Of a stretch of 64,000 nucleotides of DNA, positions 33,343-47,098 are shown one piece after another. The stretch comes from Palaemon carinicauda (Eukaryota > Arthropoda > Malacostraca > Decapoda > Palaemonidae): positions 45,987,555-46,051,554 of the forward strand of contig NC_090751.1 of NCBI RefSeq assembly GCF_036898095.1, given 5' to 3'. The translations under genes were made by a program, and so were the position numbers. Every line of letters begins with the position of its first letter. Position 1 is the first letter of the stretch. The notes beneath the pieces are model-generated. The model made no database searches. It had not been told where the DNA came from and saw only the letters and a list, made by a program, of their open reading frames with translations.

Positions 33343-34703
33343 AGATGAAACCTTGTTAGGTTTATACAGGAAGGGTGACGGCAGGTCGGCAGGGTGGAAG
33401 GTCAACGTGTCCTTTAAAAGGACGACCTTCCACCGAAGGAGATCGCGAATGATCTGCAGAAAGGTCCAGGACCAATGCAGGAACAGTGATTGGTGATTGT
33501 TGTCGAGGCTCCTCTGCGGGGGACTGCATCGAAGATGTTGAACCAAAGAGGCGCCTCCTCACCGCAGGTGAAGGAAGGCCTCTTTGGCGAAGAGGAAGGC
33601 GAGCCTTGTGATGAATGTGCCCTCTGGGGGCCGTAGGGTCAGCGAGCTGACCTTCTGCAGTCCTCCAAAGAGGAGTCTCTGTAAGTGAACTCCCCTGAGG
33701 GTAAGAAACACTAGCAGGTGAGACTGACGGACTTAGTTTCTCCCTCGTAGGCTGAACAGAGACGGGAGAAACTAAGCCATCAGCTACTGTAGGGTTTGAA
33801 GAGGCAGAGGTGATGGGTGATACCGCATTGGATATCTCTGACACCACAACGTCGACAAAAGACAAAGGATCAATCTGTCGGTGACGACGATTGCTTGACA
33901 GCGGCACCCAATCGGATGTAGTTAAGCAAAACCTCCTTGGAGGGCGAACGCGTAAGCCCCAAGGAGGACCAAAGCTGAAAAATGGGGGTTAGTGACATAT
34001 CCTCCCCCGAGGAGAGAGGTGGAGCTGCTTCGCAAGGGAAGCAACGTCATCTCTCGAGCCCCAAGTTTGGTAAACAGTACATCGGTCTACGCTACCACTC
34101 TACGGTCTCTCGAAAGAGACCGACCGAGTGGGAGCTTCGGAGGAGCTTTGGGCAACGAAAGAAGAGGCCTTGGGTTTTTCTCCTATCAAAGAAACCTTCG
34201 AAGGAGAAATATCCCGTTTGGACTACTACTTCCGTCGTTGCGAAAACCTCTCCCACTGGGAGGTAGACCATTCCCTACACCTGTTGTTGCTATCACACCG
34301 TTGGCCCCTACAAGAAGGACAAAGGGAGTGAGGATCGGTCTCGACCGCCGACATGAATGTTCCACAGGGGCGGTCGGGAAACCCAGGGCAGGTCCGCATA
34401 ATCACAGAGGCCAACTTCACAAACAGTATTAGAAAAAGAAAGACAAAAGTATTAAATAGCTGCCAAATGATGGCGAGGATGAGAGCGGACATGTCCAACT
34501 ACCATCCGAGCCGAGAGCAAAGTGAGCTCAAGCACAGGTGTGTGAGAGGGGGGGGGGGGTAGCAAGCTACCCTCACTCACCCCTGCTAACTAGCAGTGTG
34601 GGTAGTAAACCCTCGTTAAAAATTAATGGCTCATCATTTCAGCTACGCCGAAAGTAATACCCTTACTAAGTAGCGTGGTTTGTATTCCAGTTACGGAACA
34701 AAT
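33343..34703 (-). mobile_element. DIRS-A2: 5' end of an A-type DIRS copy
   Basis: Starts abruptly inside gag (cagatgaaaccttgttagg) next to the truncated relic and runs to the 5' ITR end at 34703. Sequence is almost identical to 6215-7576. Gag begins at 34354 (SAVETDPHSLCPSCRGQRC) and reaches 33362; the 181-residue frame 33362-33907 carries DPLSFVDVVVSEISNAV and SSLTETPLWRTAEG. RT, RNase H and YR are absent. Confidence 0.75.
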
Positions 34704-35600
34704 ACCGCTTTCTGGAAGCACTCTTACCCCTCACAAGGCTTCAACACTGAAAATTATGTGGATCAACCCTTAACAAAAATGCTGCCAGAAGCTCTTGTTG
34801 ATGGGCAGCCCGTTAGGGGTACGCCTTTGTAATAAAATACCATTACACCAATTGAGGCTTTTTCCTCAAAATTTTAGATATAGTATTGGCACAAGCCAGT
34901 TCTCATACAACTGCAATTTCAAATATACATAAATTTATTTTATATTAAACATTAAATTTATTTTCTAAGATATTCTGTAGTCTTGTACTGTATAGTACTG
35001 TAATAGATTAATTTAAATTAGGCCAATACAAAAACATCTACTGTACTCTTTAGCATTCACAATCAAACTTACTGAAATACATCTACCATACAAACCTTGA
35101 CTATATTTCTTCTTAGACAGCTCAGGTGGTGGAATTAATCCCAAAGACACAGTAACTGCATATAATGCCTGTCTTAAGTATGAAAACAATACATAAAGAT
35201 AACCTCGGACATCAGAACGATCACTTCATTTATCCTTTATCATCACCGCCGTATAGACCCTTTGGATTATTTCAATATGATGAACTCTTACGTCACTGGA
35301 AAAAAGAAAAATAAATTAAATGCCAGCACTGCATTTTCAATAATTCACAATAAAGATTAAAGTTTTCTACACTCAAATACAGAAAACTAAACAATTGGTG
35401 CACTTACAGTATATTAAATAAAAAGGGATTTAGGATTAAGCTAAAACCTACTCATTTTAAAGGTTAAGTTACAGAAATTTAAGGTGATCGCAATCCAAAA
35501 TTTATTTCAAGTTCCCAATACAAAGAACTTTTTTCATACAATACTTTGCAAATACATTATAGCAGGAAGAATGAAAGTAATTCATTCTAGATCTGGTGAG
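34704..35600 (-). other. Host-like segment with block a (copy)
   Basis: Near-identical paralogue of 7577-8474. Block a is 35101-35295, with the donor lost as in that copy. Joined at 35600 to DIRS-B2 through the same gatctggtgag|ttacgcg breakpoint. Confidence 0.4.
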
Positions 35601-37728
35601 TTACGCGTGGGCGCGTAGGAAACCTACGACGATTGAAGCGTTGGTGTTGAAAACGCTTGCGCGCAGGCGACGAATCGCACGGGCGCGTAGGAGATCGCTG
35701 GCGCGTAAGGAGAGCCCAGGGATGCCTGTGAGCACCTGTGCGCTAACTTAAGTATCTCCTGGGCGGCGCGGTCAAGTGGAAGCGCTGCGAGTCCAGAAGA
35801 ACCTGTGAGCGCCTGTGAGCTAGCGAAGGAACTTCTTGAACTGCGTGACGAAGCAGGAACCAGAAGATCGTAGGAGCGTAGTTGCGTGTCCAGGAGAAAT
35901 GCGCGGCCAGACGTATGAGAAATCGTCGGCGAGGAGGCGAAGGAATAACTCCTTGCCTGCGCCCAGATCCGAAGATCATGGCCGCGTGGGCGAACGATGG
36001 CGCGTATGCGCATATCAGGAAGGGGGCGCAGATGCGCGCTGGCGAGCAGGTGCACGAGGAGTTCAGTGAAGAACAACCTCCCTGATTGCGCCCAGATCCG
36101 GAGATCGTGGGCGCAAGGGCGAACTTTGGCGCGCAATGCGCACATCAGGAAAGGGTGATCAGATGTGCACTGGCGAGCAGGCGATCGTGGGCGTTCAGGA
36201 GTTCGTAGGCGCGCATGACGCGTAGCCGCACAGAAGGTCTCAGAAGAGTTGGCGATCAGGAGTTGATTCAGCAGAAGTCTGGTCCACAGCAGGAGACTTG
36301 CGCCCAGATACGGAGATCGTGGGCGCGAGGGCGAATGTTGGCGCGCATTGCGCACATCAGGAACATTTGTGAGCTACTGCGCGCGAGCGCGCAGTAGAAT
36401 AAGGTTGCACAGGTAAAAAAAACCTGGCACCAAAGGGCTTACTCACATGTGAGATAAGCCCTTAGCCCCGAAGGGACCGGTGCCCGTTTGGAAAACGGGG
36501 TGGAGGCGCCCACAGCGCTACTGTATCCAGGAACGGAGAAGGAAGACAAGAAGATCTGGCAGGTGTTGAAGATCGCGAATGAACTGCTGACAGGTCTAGA
36601 GAAGCAGCAGCAACTGTCTGTTCCTATCGAGGAGGATCTTCTGCGGCTGAAGATGAGGATGACCACGGACAGGAGCACCATCATCAGTCCTCCGAAGAGG
36701 AGTCTCTGTTAGTGAACTCCCCCGAGGGAGAGAGACACTCGCAGGAGAGACCGTTGGACTCAGCTGCCCCCTCAAAGATGTTCGGAGGGGGGAACTGAGC
36801 CTTCAGCAACAACAGCAGGGGAGTCCTCTGAAGAGGAGTCTCTGAGTGTCCTCTCTCGCATAGGCCGTAAGTCGAGCAATACCTGTATAAGAACTACACG
36901 TAGGAATGCACCCTCCTACCCCACTGACACTCACGGGAAGGGGGGGGGGAAGGCGGAGAACTATAACAAAACAGAATTATAACAATTATAAATATGTAAT
37001 TCAACTAATTCAACAAATACAATTAGATTTAAATAAAAAAAATAATTGAGACAAAATAAATGGAAGCAATTCAACCCGCAACGGGAAGGAAGCTACCATA
37101 ATACGTAGTTGTAATAAAAGGGTGAACGAACTCAAGGAGAGAGAGAGAGATAGACCGTAGTCAAACAAAACTCCCAATTTCCCTGTAGGGAAGGAGGAAC
37201 AGCAGAGAAACATATTAATAAGTAAAGTCCAGCGATGACGATTCCCCACGGCGCCCGCCGAAGGGAGACCGAAGGACCAAGGGAGAGATCGCGACCCATG
37301 AAAAGTCACCGTAGTGGCCTGAGACCACACGGAGAAGAGTCGTATAATGAGTGGACTCCCTACACACACACAGCACAAACACTGAAAAGGAAACTTACTG
37401 TATTTCTATACTCAAATATATACATAAACATAAGAATGTTTACATATATATTAAGTATAAGAAAATAAGTAATTAGTAAGACAAAGCATTAATGGCTGCC
37501 ATGCGAGGACAGAACAGACGTCTGTTCATTGTCCGACCCAAAAGTGAAGTGAAGCAGTTCACCGGTGTGTGAGGGGGGACGGGTAGCTAGCTACCACTCC
37601 CCTACCCCCCTGCTAACTAACGCGGGGGTAATACACCCTCGTTAAATTCCAATGGCTCGTCCTTTCAGCTACGCCGAAAGTAAACCCTATGTAAATAGCG
37701 TGGTTTGTATTTCGGTTACGGAACAAAT
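35601..37728 (-). mobile_element. DIRS-B2: 5' end of a B-type DIRS copy
   Basis: Paralogue of 8475-10601 with very few differences, including the same Arg-rich 243-residue frame (35624-36355), leader and ITR. The right end at about 37728 abuts accgctttctg. The 122-residue minus frame 37010-37378, like 9881-10249, is conserved, but it lies in the leader region and has no recognisable motif. Confidence 0.75.
35624..36355 (-). pseudogene. DIRS-B2 Arg-rich gag-like frame
   Basis: Open for 243 residues and differing from the 8498-9229 copy at only a handful of residues. Contains HDLRIWAQ repeats and many Arg-Ser/Arg-Pro pairs. No enzyme motif. The very recent duplication explains the conservation, so this is not evidence of selection. 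Confidence 0.4.
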
Positions 37729-38991
37729 ACCGCTTTCTGAAAGCACACTTACCCCTCACAAGGATTCAACACTGAAAATTATGTAGACCAACCCTTAACA
37801 AAAAGGCTGCCAGAAGCTCTTGTTGATGGCCAGCCCGTTACAGGTAGGCCTTTGTAATAAAATACCATTACACCAAATATGGCTTTTTCCTCGAAATTTT
37901 AGATACGGTACTGGCACAAGCCAGTTCTCAGACAACTGCAAAGACTTTCAAATATACATTAAATTTATTTTTCAATATACATAACATTTATTTTCTAAAA
38001 GATATTCTGTAGTCTTGTACTGTATGGTACTGGACTCATTTAACTTAGGCCAATACCAAAAATATCTACTGTACTCTTTAGCATTCACAATCTTAAACTT
38101 ATTGAAATACATCTACCATATAAACCTTAACTATATTTCTTCTTAGACAGCTCAGGTGGTGGAATTAATCCCAAAGGGACAGTAACTGCATATAATGCCT
38201 GTCTTAAGTATGAAGACAATACGTATAGCTAACCTCAGACATCAGAACGATCACTTCATTTATCCTTTATCACCACCGCCGTATGGACCCTTTGGATTAT
38301 TCTAATACGATGAATTCAAACGTCACTGGAAAAAGAAAAAAAAACTTTAAATGCCAGCACTGCATTTTCAATGATTCACAATAAAGATTAAAGTTTTCTA
38401 CAAACTCAAAACAGAAAACTAAACAATTGGTGCGCTTACAGGATATTAAATGAAAAGGGATTTAGGATTAAGCAAAAACCTACTAATTTTAAAGGTTAAG
38501 TTACAGAAATTTAAGGGTGATCGCAATCCAAAGTTTATTTCTAAGTTCCCAATACACAGAACTTTTTTCATACAATACATGGCAAATACATTATAGTAGG
38601 AAGAAGGAAAGTAATTCATTCTAGATCTGGTGAGACACTTTCAAACATTCCTGAAATAGGTAGAACCAGTTGTGCATCAATGAAACCTACATTCTAAAAC
38701 AGATTCTATAGGATAGGAGTTGAAACAATTTAGCACAGGCAACAGTTTGCATTGGACCACACAATCTGCTAACTCTTAAAAGCCACAGAATGTATAAAAA
38801 ATTTCAAAATCATTGAAGCTCAAAAAGCTTACAGCAATAACACCGGGGAACAGACTTAAGAAAATTAACCAGTATCTGAGCATTGTTTGCAAAACAGCTC
38901 CAGACCCAAATAACTTTAAAACTTTACCAGTTTTCATGAACCGAGACTTTTAGTATACACACATGACAGTTCACTCTTAAGGCTTCAAAAT
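37729..38991 (-). other. Host-like segment with block a (copy)
   Basis: Paralogue of 10602-11864. Block a is 38131-38325, donor changed to ag|ttaagg. Ends at gcttcaaaatat next to the DIRS terminus at 38992. Confidence 0.4.
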
Positions 38992-39290
38992 ATGACAAAT
39001 TCCTAGGTAATTTTTATTTTTCCTAACTATACAAACCTTAGCTATTTAATATGGGTAAATACTTTCGGCGTAGCTGAAATGACGAGCCATTAGAATTTTA
39101 ACGAGGTTTACTACCCCAGGGCTAGTTAGCGGGGGGTAGGGAGGGTGGCTGAGGCCAAAGCTAGTAGGAACACCGTCTTCCAAGTTAGGTGGCGATCTGA
39201 AGCCTGGCGTAATGGTTCGTAGGGAGGTCTCTTAAGAGACCAGAGAACTCGAACCACGTTCCATGGAGGAGGTCTTACTTCCAACTGAGG

Positions 39291-40136
39291 TCAGGTAAGT
39301 TCAAAACTTCGTATGAGTAGGGAAAGTTCCAGCGAAGAAGAAATGTCCACTCCTTTGAGCCTGAAGGCTAGACTTAAGGCTGAGTGACAGCCTTTCACTG
39401 CCGAGACTGAAAGGCGCATTTCTTCTCGCAAATACACGAAGAACTCTGCTATTGCTGGAATAGTGGCATCGAGTGGAGAGATACCCCTTCCACGACACCA
39501 ACCACAGAAAACTTGCCACTTTGCCTGGTAGACCCCTGCAGATGACCTTCGCAGGTGTCCAGACATCCTGTTCGCAACCTGTTGCGAAAATCCTCTCTCT
39601 GCGAGGAGATGCTGGATAGTCTCCAGGCATGAAGTCGAAGCGAAGCTACGGCTTTGTGAAAGATGTTGGCGTGTGGTTGTTTGAGTAGCTCGTGTCGTGG
39701 AGAAAGTTCTCTCGGAAGTTCCGTTAGGAGTTGCAGGAGGTCTGGAAACCATTCCGCGTGATGCCATAGCGGAGCTATAAGGGTCATTGAGAGATTGACC
39801 GATATTCTGGTCTTGTTGAGTACCCTCCTCATCAGACAGAACGGGGGAAAGGCGTAAACGTTGATGTTGTCCCACCATTGTTAGAAGGCATCTTGCCAGA
39901 GTGTCTTGGGATCCGGGACTGGGGAGCAGTACAGCGGGAGCTTGAAGTTCAGCGCTGTAGCGAACAGATCCACAGTCGGGGAACCCCACAAAGTCAGGAC
40001 TTTGTTGGCTACTAGATGATCCAAAGACCACTCGGTACTCACTATATGAGACGCTCCGCACAGACTGTCGGCGAGCACATTCCTCTTGCCTGGAATGAAG
40101 CGAGCCGATAGTGGAATCAAGTGGACTTCGGTCCAT
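39291..40136 (-). pseudogene. DIRS-2' tyrosine recombinase N-terminal part
   Basis: Differs from 12164-13009 at two or three residues. The core-binding domain is present (VYQAKWQVFCGWCRGRGIS); the catalytic domain is deleted. The first half overlaps RNase H in another frame. Confidence 0.7.
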
Positions 40137-40433
40137 CTCAGTATCTCTACTGCGAGATGGGATACCTGCTCTGAAAAGGCACCTCCCTGCTTGTTGATGT
40201 AAGCCACTACTGTGTTGTCGTCACTCATCACCACCACAGTGACACCAGCCAAGTAATGTTGGAACTGTTGAAGGGCCAGGAATACGGCCTTCATTTCTAG
40301 CAGATTTATATGGAGGCACTTTTCTGATTCTGACCAGAGGCCTGAGGTCCTGTGGTGCAGAACATGGGCCCCACACTTTCTTTGAGGCGTCCGAAAACAG
40401 CATCAAATCCGGGGGGAGGACGAGAAGATCCAC
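39449..40433 (-). pseudogene. DIRS-2' RNase H
   Basis: Three frames in order give DLMLFSDASKKVWGP, MKAVFLALQQFQHYLAG, VVVMSDDNTVVAYINKQGG and GKRNVLADSLCGA. D-E-D-D residues are present and frames are broken as in the paralogue. Confidence 0.7.
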
Positions 40434-40493
40434 TCCCCTTCATAGGTTCTCGTCTGCACCCACCACTGAAGGTCCGCAGGACCCATAGGGATC

Positions 40494-43066
40494 TTAAATA
40501 TCAAAATATGCAGATTGATTAAAACTTAAAGAATTATGCAATAAACCTGGTGTATTTTTGGGGGCAAATGTACTGTGTAGTCCCCCAGGACTCTTCTGGT
40601 AAAGGCTTGAACAGGCAATCCTATCACCAATCTTCTTGGGGACCACACTACACCTCAGCAAATGTACCGTAGGTTTTTCCTTTGCCAAAAGCCATTTTGT
40701 AATATATCAAAAACTGTAATAGTGTTTTTCAGTGCTAAAATGATTAGAGAACTAAAGAATTGCACTCTAAACCTTTGCCAGTTAAATTTTTTAAATGGTG
40801 ACCATAACTTATGTTACCAAGCAATCTTCAATCTGAACCTAGAGAAAAGTAATGAATCCTATTATCATATCTATAGTTGCTGCAAAAGAGTACCTCCTTG
40901 CTTGTTGATGTAGGCCACTACTGTGGTGTTGTCGCTCATCACCACCACAGAGTGACTTGCCAGGTACTGTTGGAACTGTTGAAGGGCCAGAAAGACGGCC
41001 TTCATCTTTAGGAGATTTATGTGGAGGTACTTTTCTGACTCTGACCAGAGGCCTGAGGTCGTGTGGTGCAGCACGTGAGCCGCCCACCCATTTTTTGTAT
41101 ATACAAAAATGTAAGCCAAGGGTTTTTATCTTTAGTTCATGAACTTTGCAACCAAGGAAATGTCATTAGATTAATACAACTTGAGTATAGCCCCACAGAT
41201 GCACAATGAACTAAATGTAGAGGGATTGGACAGGAAATTGGGAGTTGCAGCTTGTAATTATTGTCACTGAAACCAGAGTGAGTGGATAGGGTTGGTGGAA
41301 AAATTATAATCTTCCATCCAAGGTTTCATAAGTTTATTCATTGAAAAATGTATCTCTTAATATGCAGTTTTAAAAACAAGGGTTGTGACTTGCGAGTCAA
41401 GATGATCAATGTAGCTACAAATCTTTTAATCTGTTCTTTTGATTATATGCGCTAACTAATGTAAATTAACTTGAAAATATGCTACCAGGAAAGTCAATAA
41501 ATATTTATCACACTGATTATAATTAAATTTTAGACATTTCCTGGATAAAAACATTAAGATTCTATTTTCAACATTATATAGGACCTGGAAATAATGATAA
41601 TCTTTAACTCCCTGGAAAATCAACCCTTTAAAAGCTTACTCATAAGTTTGGTTACCTATATATAATTATCTAACTTTTGTTTGAATATAATTCAATGAGC
41701 AACAAAATCAACTTCCATATAATTTTAGGATTATGAAAAAAATCAAAATATGCATCACCTTTATCCAGCAGCAATATTTTCCAATCACTTCTGTCCAATT
41801 TTTCAAAATCTAAGCATGTTAAATTTAGTCACCTCAGCAGCTGCATAGTAACTGACAGTTATCCTTTAAAAATTTGGCATTGTGATGACATCAGTATTGA
41901 GTTTCCTTTAATTCATACATACCAGCACCCTGAAATAAGATGAAATGGTTAATAAAGGTACATTCATTAATTCATATATTTATATCACAATTTGCTTTAA
42001 TGGCAACCATTCAACACACTTAGCCTCCAATTCTATAGTATCAGCAACACTTCCATTAGAGTTTCTCCTTTTATAGTCCATTATTAAACATACTTAATGT
42101 GTTTCTTCATGTGCCATTCCTCCCTATGACTTTCTGGGCCCTACAGGTGTGCTGTTAATCTGATATTCCCTTGGAAGGGATACCATAAGTAATATAACCT
42201 CTTAGTTCTTCCGAGTTAGGTTAAATTTTATTCTTTCAATATCCCTGACAGGTCTCAAAATAGTAAACCAAGTTGTCATTTATACTGCCAGAATTTCTCA
42301 TCCCCCTAACATCCCAAGGAAGATGGAATGAAAGGTTTCATTTGATGGACACTTGAGGTGCAGGTGCTTCAAGTCAACAACAGTAAGGGAAGATATAGCC
42401 AAAGAAAAGTAAAGATTTTCCTTACCAACAGAAGTATAGATTCTTCAAAGTGGCGACTTGCCAGGGCATCTAGGGGAAGGGGAAACTATCTTTCAAATCT
42501 TGCTTTAAGAGGGAGAATGATTATAAGAATTAACAAAAATTAAAATTAGTTAACATAGAAAATTATTTGACTGACCTTATTAAAGACCAAATTAGCTTTT
42601 ATGGGATTTTTTCCACCAATGACACCAGTGAGCTAACTCCTTTACATCCACACACTACCCTACCCCGAAGTGATGGTACTTGACCTCAATAATACGAGGG
42701 ACTTTGTATATAGCAATATAATAATCATCACCCCTCTAATCATACCAAACTGCCGACATGCCTTTCTTTAGAAACCAGCCCACCACTGGAATCCATGGGC
42801 TAATTTCTTTTGTGCGAGTGAATGTCCTCCATATCAATTTTAAGAATATCTACCAATATCTCTAAGAATCAAACATTATTGAGTAGTTAGCTAAACTACC
42901 AAAGCACCCACAATTAGTCTTGAAAACTCCAATGAACAGCAAGTGCAATTCCCTCTCAATACAGATGCTAAATAGAGAAGAGAGGTTGGACAGACAGGTG
43001 TGAGAATGTTTTTGTATGGAAATTGAAATAATTTTATTTGTATTTGAGACATTCAGAGTAAAAAAT
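40494..43066 (-). other. Host-like segment with RNase H filler and blocks e, d, c, b (copy 3)
   Basis: Holds host flank, the captured RNase H fragment (40873-41097), block e (ends 41929), d 42094-42140 (donor changed to ttaagt in sense), c 42426-42469 and b 42576-42639. It lacks the LINE that interrupts the paralogous site at 14777. Ends at aaaaaatat, the left flank of the next DIRS terminus. Confidence 0.4.
40873..41097 (-). repeat. Captured DIRS RNase H fragment (paralogue)
   Basis: Same fragment and same edges as 13752-13977; reads MKAVFLALQQFQQYLASHSV and SDNTTVVAYINKQGG. No DIRS ends. Confidence 0.65.
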
Positions 43067-43317
43067 ATGACAAATTTGTAGATAATTTGTATTTTTCCTA
43101 ACAATGCAAGCCTTAGCTATTTAATAGGGGTATTACTTTCGGCGTACCTGAAATGACGAGCCATTAATTTTTAATGAGGGTTTACTACCCACACCGCTAG
43201 TTAGCGGGGGTAGGGGAGGGTAGCTTGTTACTCCCCCCTCTCTCACACACCTGTGCTTGAGCCCACTTTGCTTGGAGGTAGGACTTCAAGGGGGATAGGG
43301 CTGGCGGGCAAGTTTGG

Positions 43318-43418
43318 TTAAATAGCTAAGGTTTGTATAGTTAGGAAAAATAAAAATTTGCTACGAATTTGCCATTTGTTCCGTAACTGGAATACAAACC
43401 ACGCTATTTAATAGGGGT
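43318..43418 (-). repeat. DIRS-3' internal complementary region
   Basis: ttaaatagctaaggtttgta... is the inverted copy of the outer left terminus (43069-43124), followed by tttgttccgtaactggaata, the inverted copy of the 5' end. Same layout at 47347-47447, 28202-28300 and 52559-52655. Confidence 0.75.
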
Positions 43419-43908
43419 GACTCGCCCATTAGGAAGGGTGGACGTCCCAGCCAGTCTGGCTTTTGGCTTTGCCCGGGGGCTTGTTATTTGAGAGTGTAAG
43501 CACCCAAGAAATAAGGAGTCCCTGAACCTCGCTAGAACCTTGCTACGCAAGGACTGCGGCCTACGCAAGCTGTGTGTGAAGGTATGAAGAAGTGTGACTC
43601 GTCCTAGGAAGTTGTTCTGAAGTTCTTTAGATGGAAACTTGTAGACTACTAGGCCTTTCCCAATACCACCTCGTCAGGGTATGGGGACGTAACAGTATTA
43701 ATATTAATACTAGGAACACAAGGGAGCATGGTTTACCTGAAGTGGTTTGAGGTCAGCTATGCAGAGAACCCAGGATGCTGCTTTCCCCAAGAGAGGGGAT
43801 GATGAGGAAAAGAATAAGGGCCAGTCAAACCTTTTCATTCATGCAGACTAAAACTGGGTAACAATGCCCTCAACCTTCTGCTACTTGTCCACTAAGGAGC
43901 TTGAGGTT

Positions 43909-44607
43909 TTAAACCAGCTGTTGTGCAGCCACCACAGGGCCGATAGCGAACGTATCGAGTCTCCTGTGGGTCACGTCTTGCAGGTAGTGGGATGTGAATG
44001 TTGTTTGAAGTTTCCACACCCCAGCTTGAAGAGCCTGCATCACTGAAAAATTTCTTTTGAAGGCCAGGGACGTAGCTATGCCCCTAACATCATGTGCTCC
44101 AGGCCGACGTGACGGAGGAGGGTCTGGATTTAAGGCCAGGTCAACGATCCTACGAATCCATGCAGAGATGGTGTTCTTGGTGACCTTCCTCTTAGTCCTT
44201 CCTGTGCTGATGAATAGTGCTGGCACATGAGGATGGGCTGCAGCTGTTCTTTTGAGGTACAGCCTCAAGCTCCTAACTGGGCATAGTAAGAGATGGTCTG
44301 GGTCATCTGTTACAGTACAGAGACTAGAAATCGGGAAGGAGTCGAATTGAGGATCCGCCACTCCAGGATTCTGAGTCTTGGCAATAAACTCAGGGACAAA
44401 GCTGAACGCTACGTGCCCCCATCCTCTTGAATGGGCGATGTCAATCGAGAGACCATGAAGTTCGCCAACTCGCTTGGCCGAGACCAAACCTAGCAGGAAT
44501 ACCGTCTTCCAGGTTAGGTGGCGATCTGATGCCTGGCGTAATGGTTCATAGGGAGGTCTCTCAAGAGACCTGAGAACTCGAACCACGTTCCATGGGGGAG
44601 GTCTCAC
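43909..44607 (-). pseudogene. DIRS-3' tyrosine recombinase catalytic domain (open, N-terminus cut)
   Basis: A 232-residue open frame. Catalytic residues of the tyrosine recombinase family are visible: Arg46 (SAKRVGELHGL), His172 and Arg175 (GAHDVRGIATSLAF), Trp198 (GVWKLQTTF) and Tyr208 (TSHYLQDV), in the expected order and spacing. The enzyme integrates the circular DNA form of the element. The core-binding domain upstream (44641-44800) is frameshifted by an extra T near 44699, and the gene is cut off at 44813, so it is unlikely to act on its own. Confidence 0.85.
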
Positions 44608-44813
44608 TTCTGACTCAGGGCAGGTAAGTTCATAACTACATATGAGTAGAGAAAGTTCTAGCTATGAAGAAATGTCCACTCCTTTCAGCCTGAAGGCTTA
44701 GACTTAAGGCTGAGCAATAGCCTTTCACTGCCGAGACAGAAAGGCGCATTTATTCACGCAAATACATGAGGAACTCCGCTATTGTTGGATAGTGGCATCA
44801 AGTGGAGAGATTC

Positions 44814-47098
44814 CCCAAGGACACAGCTGTTAATGGCTTGAACAGGCAATCCCATCACCAATCTTCTCGGGGACCACATTACACCTCTGCAAATATAGGT
44901 TTTTCTTTTGCCAAAAGGCATTTTTTAATATATTATAAACTGTATTAGTGTTCTGCAGTGCTAAAGTGATCAGAACTAAAGAATTGCACTCTAAACCTTT
45001 GCCAGTTAAATGGTGACCATAACTTAGCACAATGTTACCAAGCAATCTTCAATCTGAACCTAGAGGTAAGTAACAAATCCTATTATCAAATCTATACAGT
45101 ACCTATACTTGTATATACAAAAATGTAAGCCATTCGTTTTTGTCTATAGTTCATGAACTTTGCACTTAAGGAAATGTCATTAAATTTATACAACTTGAGT
45201 AAAGCCCCACAGATGCACAATGAACTAAAAGTAGAGAGATTGGACAGGAAATAGGGAGTTGCAGCTTGTAATTATTGTCACTGAAACCAGAGTGAGTGGA
45301 TAGGCTTGGTGGAAAAATTATAATCTTCCATCCAAGGTTTCATAAGTTTAATCATTGACAAATGTATCTTTTTTAATATGCTGTTTTAAAAACAAGGGTT
45401 GTGACTTGCGAGTCAAGATGATCAATGTAGCTACAAATCTTTCATCTGTTCTTTTGATTATAAGCGCTAACTAATGCAAATTAACTTGAAAATATGCTAA
45501 CAGGAAAGTCAATAAATATTTATCACACTGATAATAATTAAATTTTAGACATTTCCTGGATAAAAACATTAGGATTCTATTTTCAACATTATATAGGATT
45601 TGGCAATAATGATAAACTTCAACTCTCTGGAAAATCAACCCTTCAAAAGCTTATTCCTAAGTTTGGTTACCTATATATGATTATCTAACTTTTGTTTGAA
45701 TATAATTCAATGAGCAACAAAATCAACTTCCATATAATTTTAGGTATACGAAAAAAATCTAAATATGCATCACCTTTATCCACCAGCAATATTTTCCAAT
45801 CACTTCTGTCCAATTTTTTAAAATCTAAGCATGTTAAATTTAGTCACCTTAGCAGCTGCATAGTAACTGCAGTTAAACTTTAAATATTTGGCTTTGTGGC
45901 GACATCAGTATTGTGTTTCCTTCAATTCATACATGCCAGCACCCTGAAATAAGATAAAATGGTTAATATAGGTTCATTCATTAAATTCATATTCATATTA
46001 CAATTTGCTTTAAGCACAACCATTCAACACTATCTAGCCTCCAATTCTACAAATGAGGCTAGTACCAGCAACACTTCCATTAGAGTTTCTCCTTTTATAG
46101 TCCAATATTAAACATACCTAATGTGTTTCTTTATGTACCATTCCTCCCTATGACTTTCCAGGCCCTACAGGTTTGCTTTTACCCTGATATTCCCTTGGAA
46201 GGGTTACCATTAAGTAATATACCCTCTATCTTAGTCCTTACGAGTTAAACAAGTTAAATTTTATTCTTTCAATCTCCCTGACAGGTCTCAAAATAGTAAA
46301 CAAAGTTGTCATTTATACTGCCAGAATTTCTCATCCCCCTAACATCCCAAGGAAGATGGAATGAAAGGTTTCACATGATGGATACTTGAGTTGCAGGTGC
46401 TTCAAGTCAACAACAGTAAGGGAAGATACAGCCAAAGAAAAGTAAACATTTTCCTTACCGACAGAAGTAGAGATTCTTCAAAGAGTGGCGACTTGCCAGG
46501 GCATCTAGGGGAAGGGGAAACTATCTTTCAAATCTTACTTTAAGAGGGAGAATGATTATAAGAATTAACAAAAATCAAAATTAGTTAACATAGAAAATTT
46601 TTTGACTGACCTTATTAAAGACCCAATTAGCTTTTATGGGATTTTTCCACCAATGACACCAGTGAGCTAACTCCTGAACATCCACACACTACCCTACCCC
46701 AAAGTGATGGTACTTTACCTCAATAATACGAGGGACTTTTTGTATATAGCAAGAATATAATCATCACCCCTCTAATCATACAAAACTGCCGACATGCCTT
46801 TCTTTAGAAACCAGCCAACCACTGGAATCCATGGGCTAATTAATTTGAGTGCGAGTGAATGTCCTCCATATCAATTTAAAGAATATCTACCAGTATCTCT
46901 AGGAATCAAACATTATCGAGTAGTTAGCAAAACTACCAAAGCACCCACAATTAGTTTTGAAAACTCCAATCACAGCAAGTGCAATTCCCTCTAAATACAG
47001 ACACTAAAAAGAGAAGAGAGGTTGGACAGACAGGTGTGAGAATGTTTTTGTATGGAGATTGAAATAATTAAGAGTATTTGAGACATTGAGTCAAAAAT
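44814..47098 (-). other. Host-like segment with blocks e, d, c, b (copy 4)
   Basis: Block e ends at 45943, d 46118-46164 (gtatgt donor kept), c 46459-46504 (gtaagg kept) and b 46611-46673 (63 bp, acceptor and gtcagt donor kept). With the 59731 copy it has the best preserved b and c borders. No LTR-like insert, unlike its paralogue at 18588-20863. Confidence 0.45.

Larger units (their letters stand above)
38992..40493 (-). mobile_element. DIRS-2': internally deleted DIRS piece (paralogue of DIRS-2)
   Basis: Same left end, same jump from ITR to YR (about 39149) and same right break (about 40493) as 11865-13366, offset 27127 bp. YR N-terminal frame 39291-40136 (281 residues) and RNase H frames 39449-39832, 39881-40294 and 40221-40433 are all preserved. 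Confidence 0.8.
43067..44813 (-). mobile_element. DIRS-3': 3' end of a DIRS copy with an intact YR catalytic domain
   Basis: Left terminus at 43067, ICR at 43318-43418, 3' UTR, YR from 43909, break at about 44813 identical to that of DIRS-3. The ITR keeps a C/G-rich run near 43233. Confidence 0.85.
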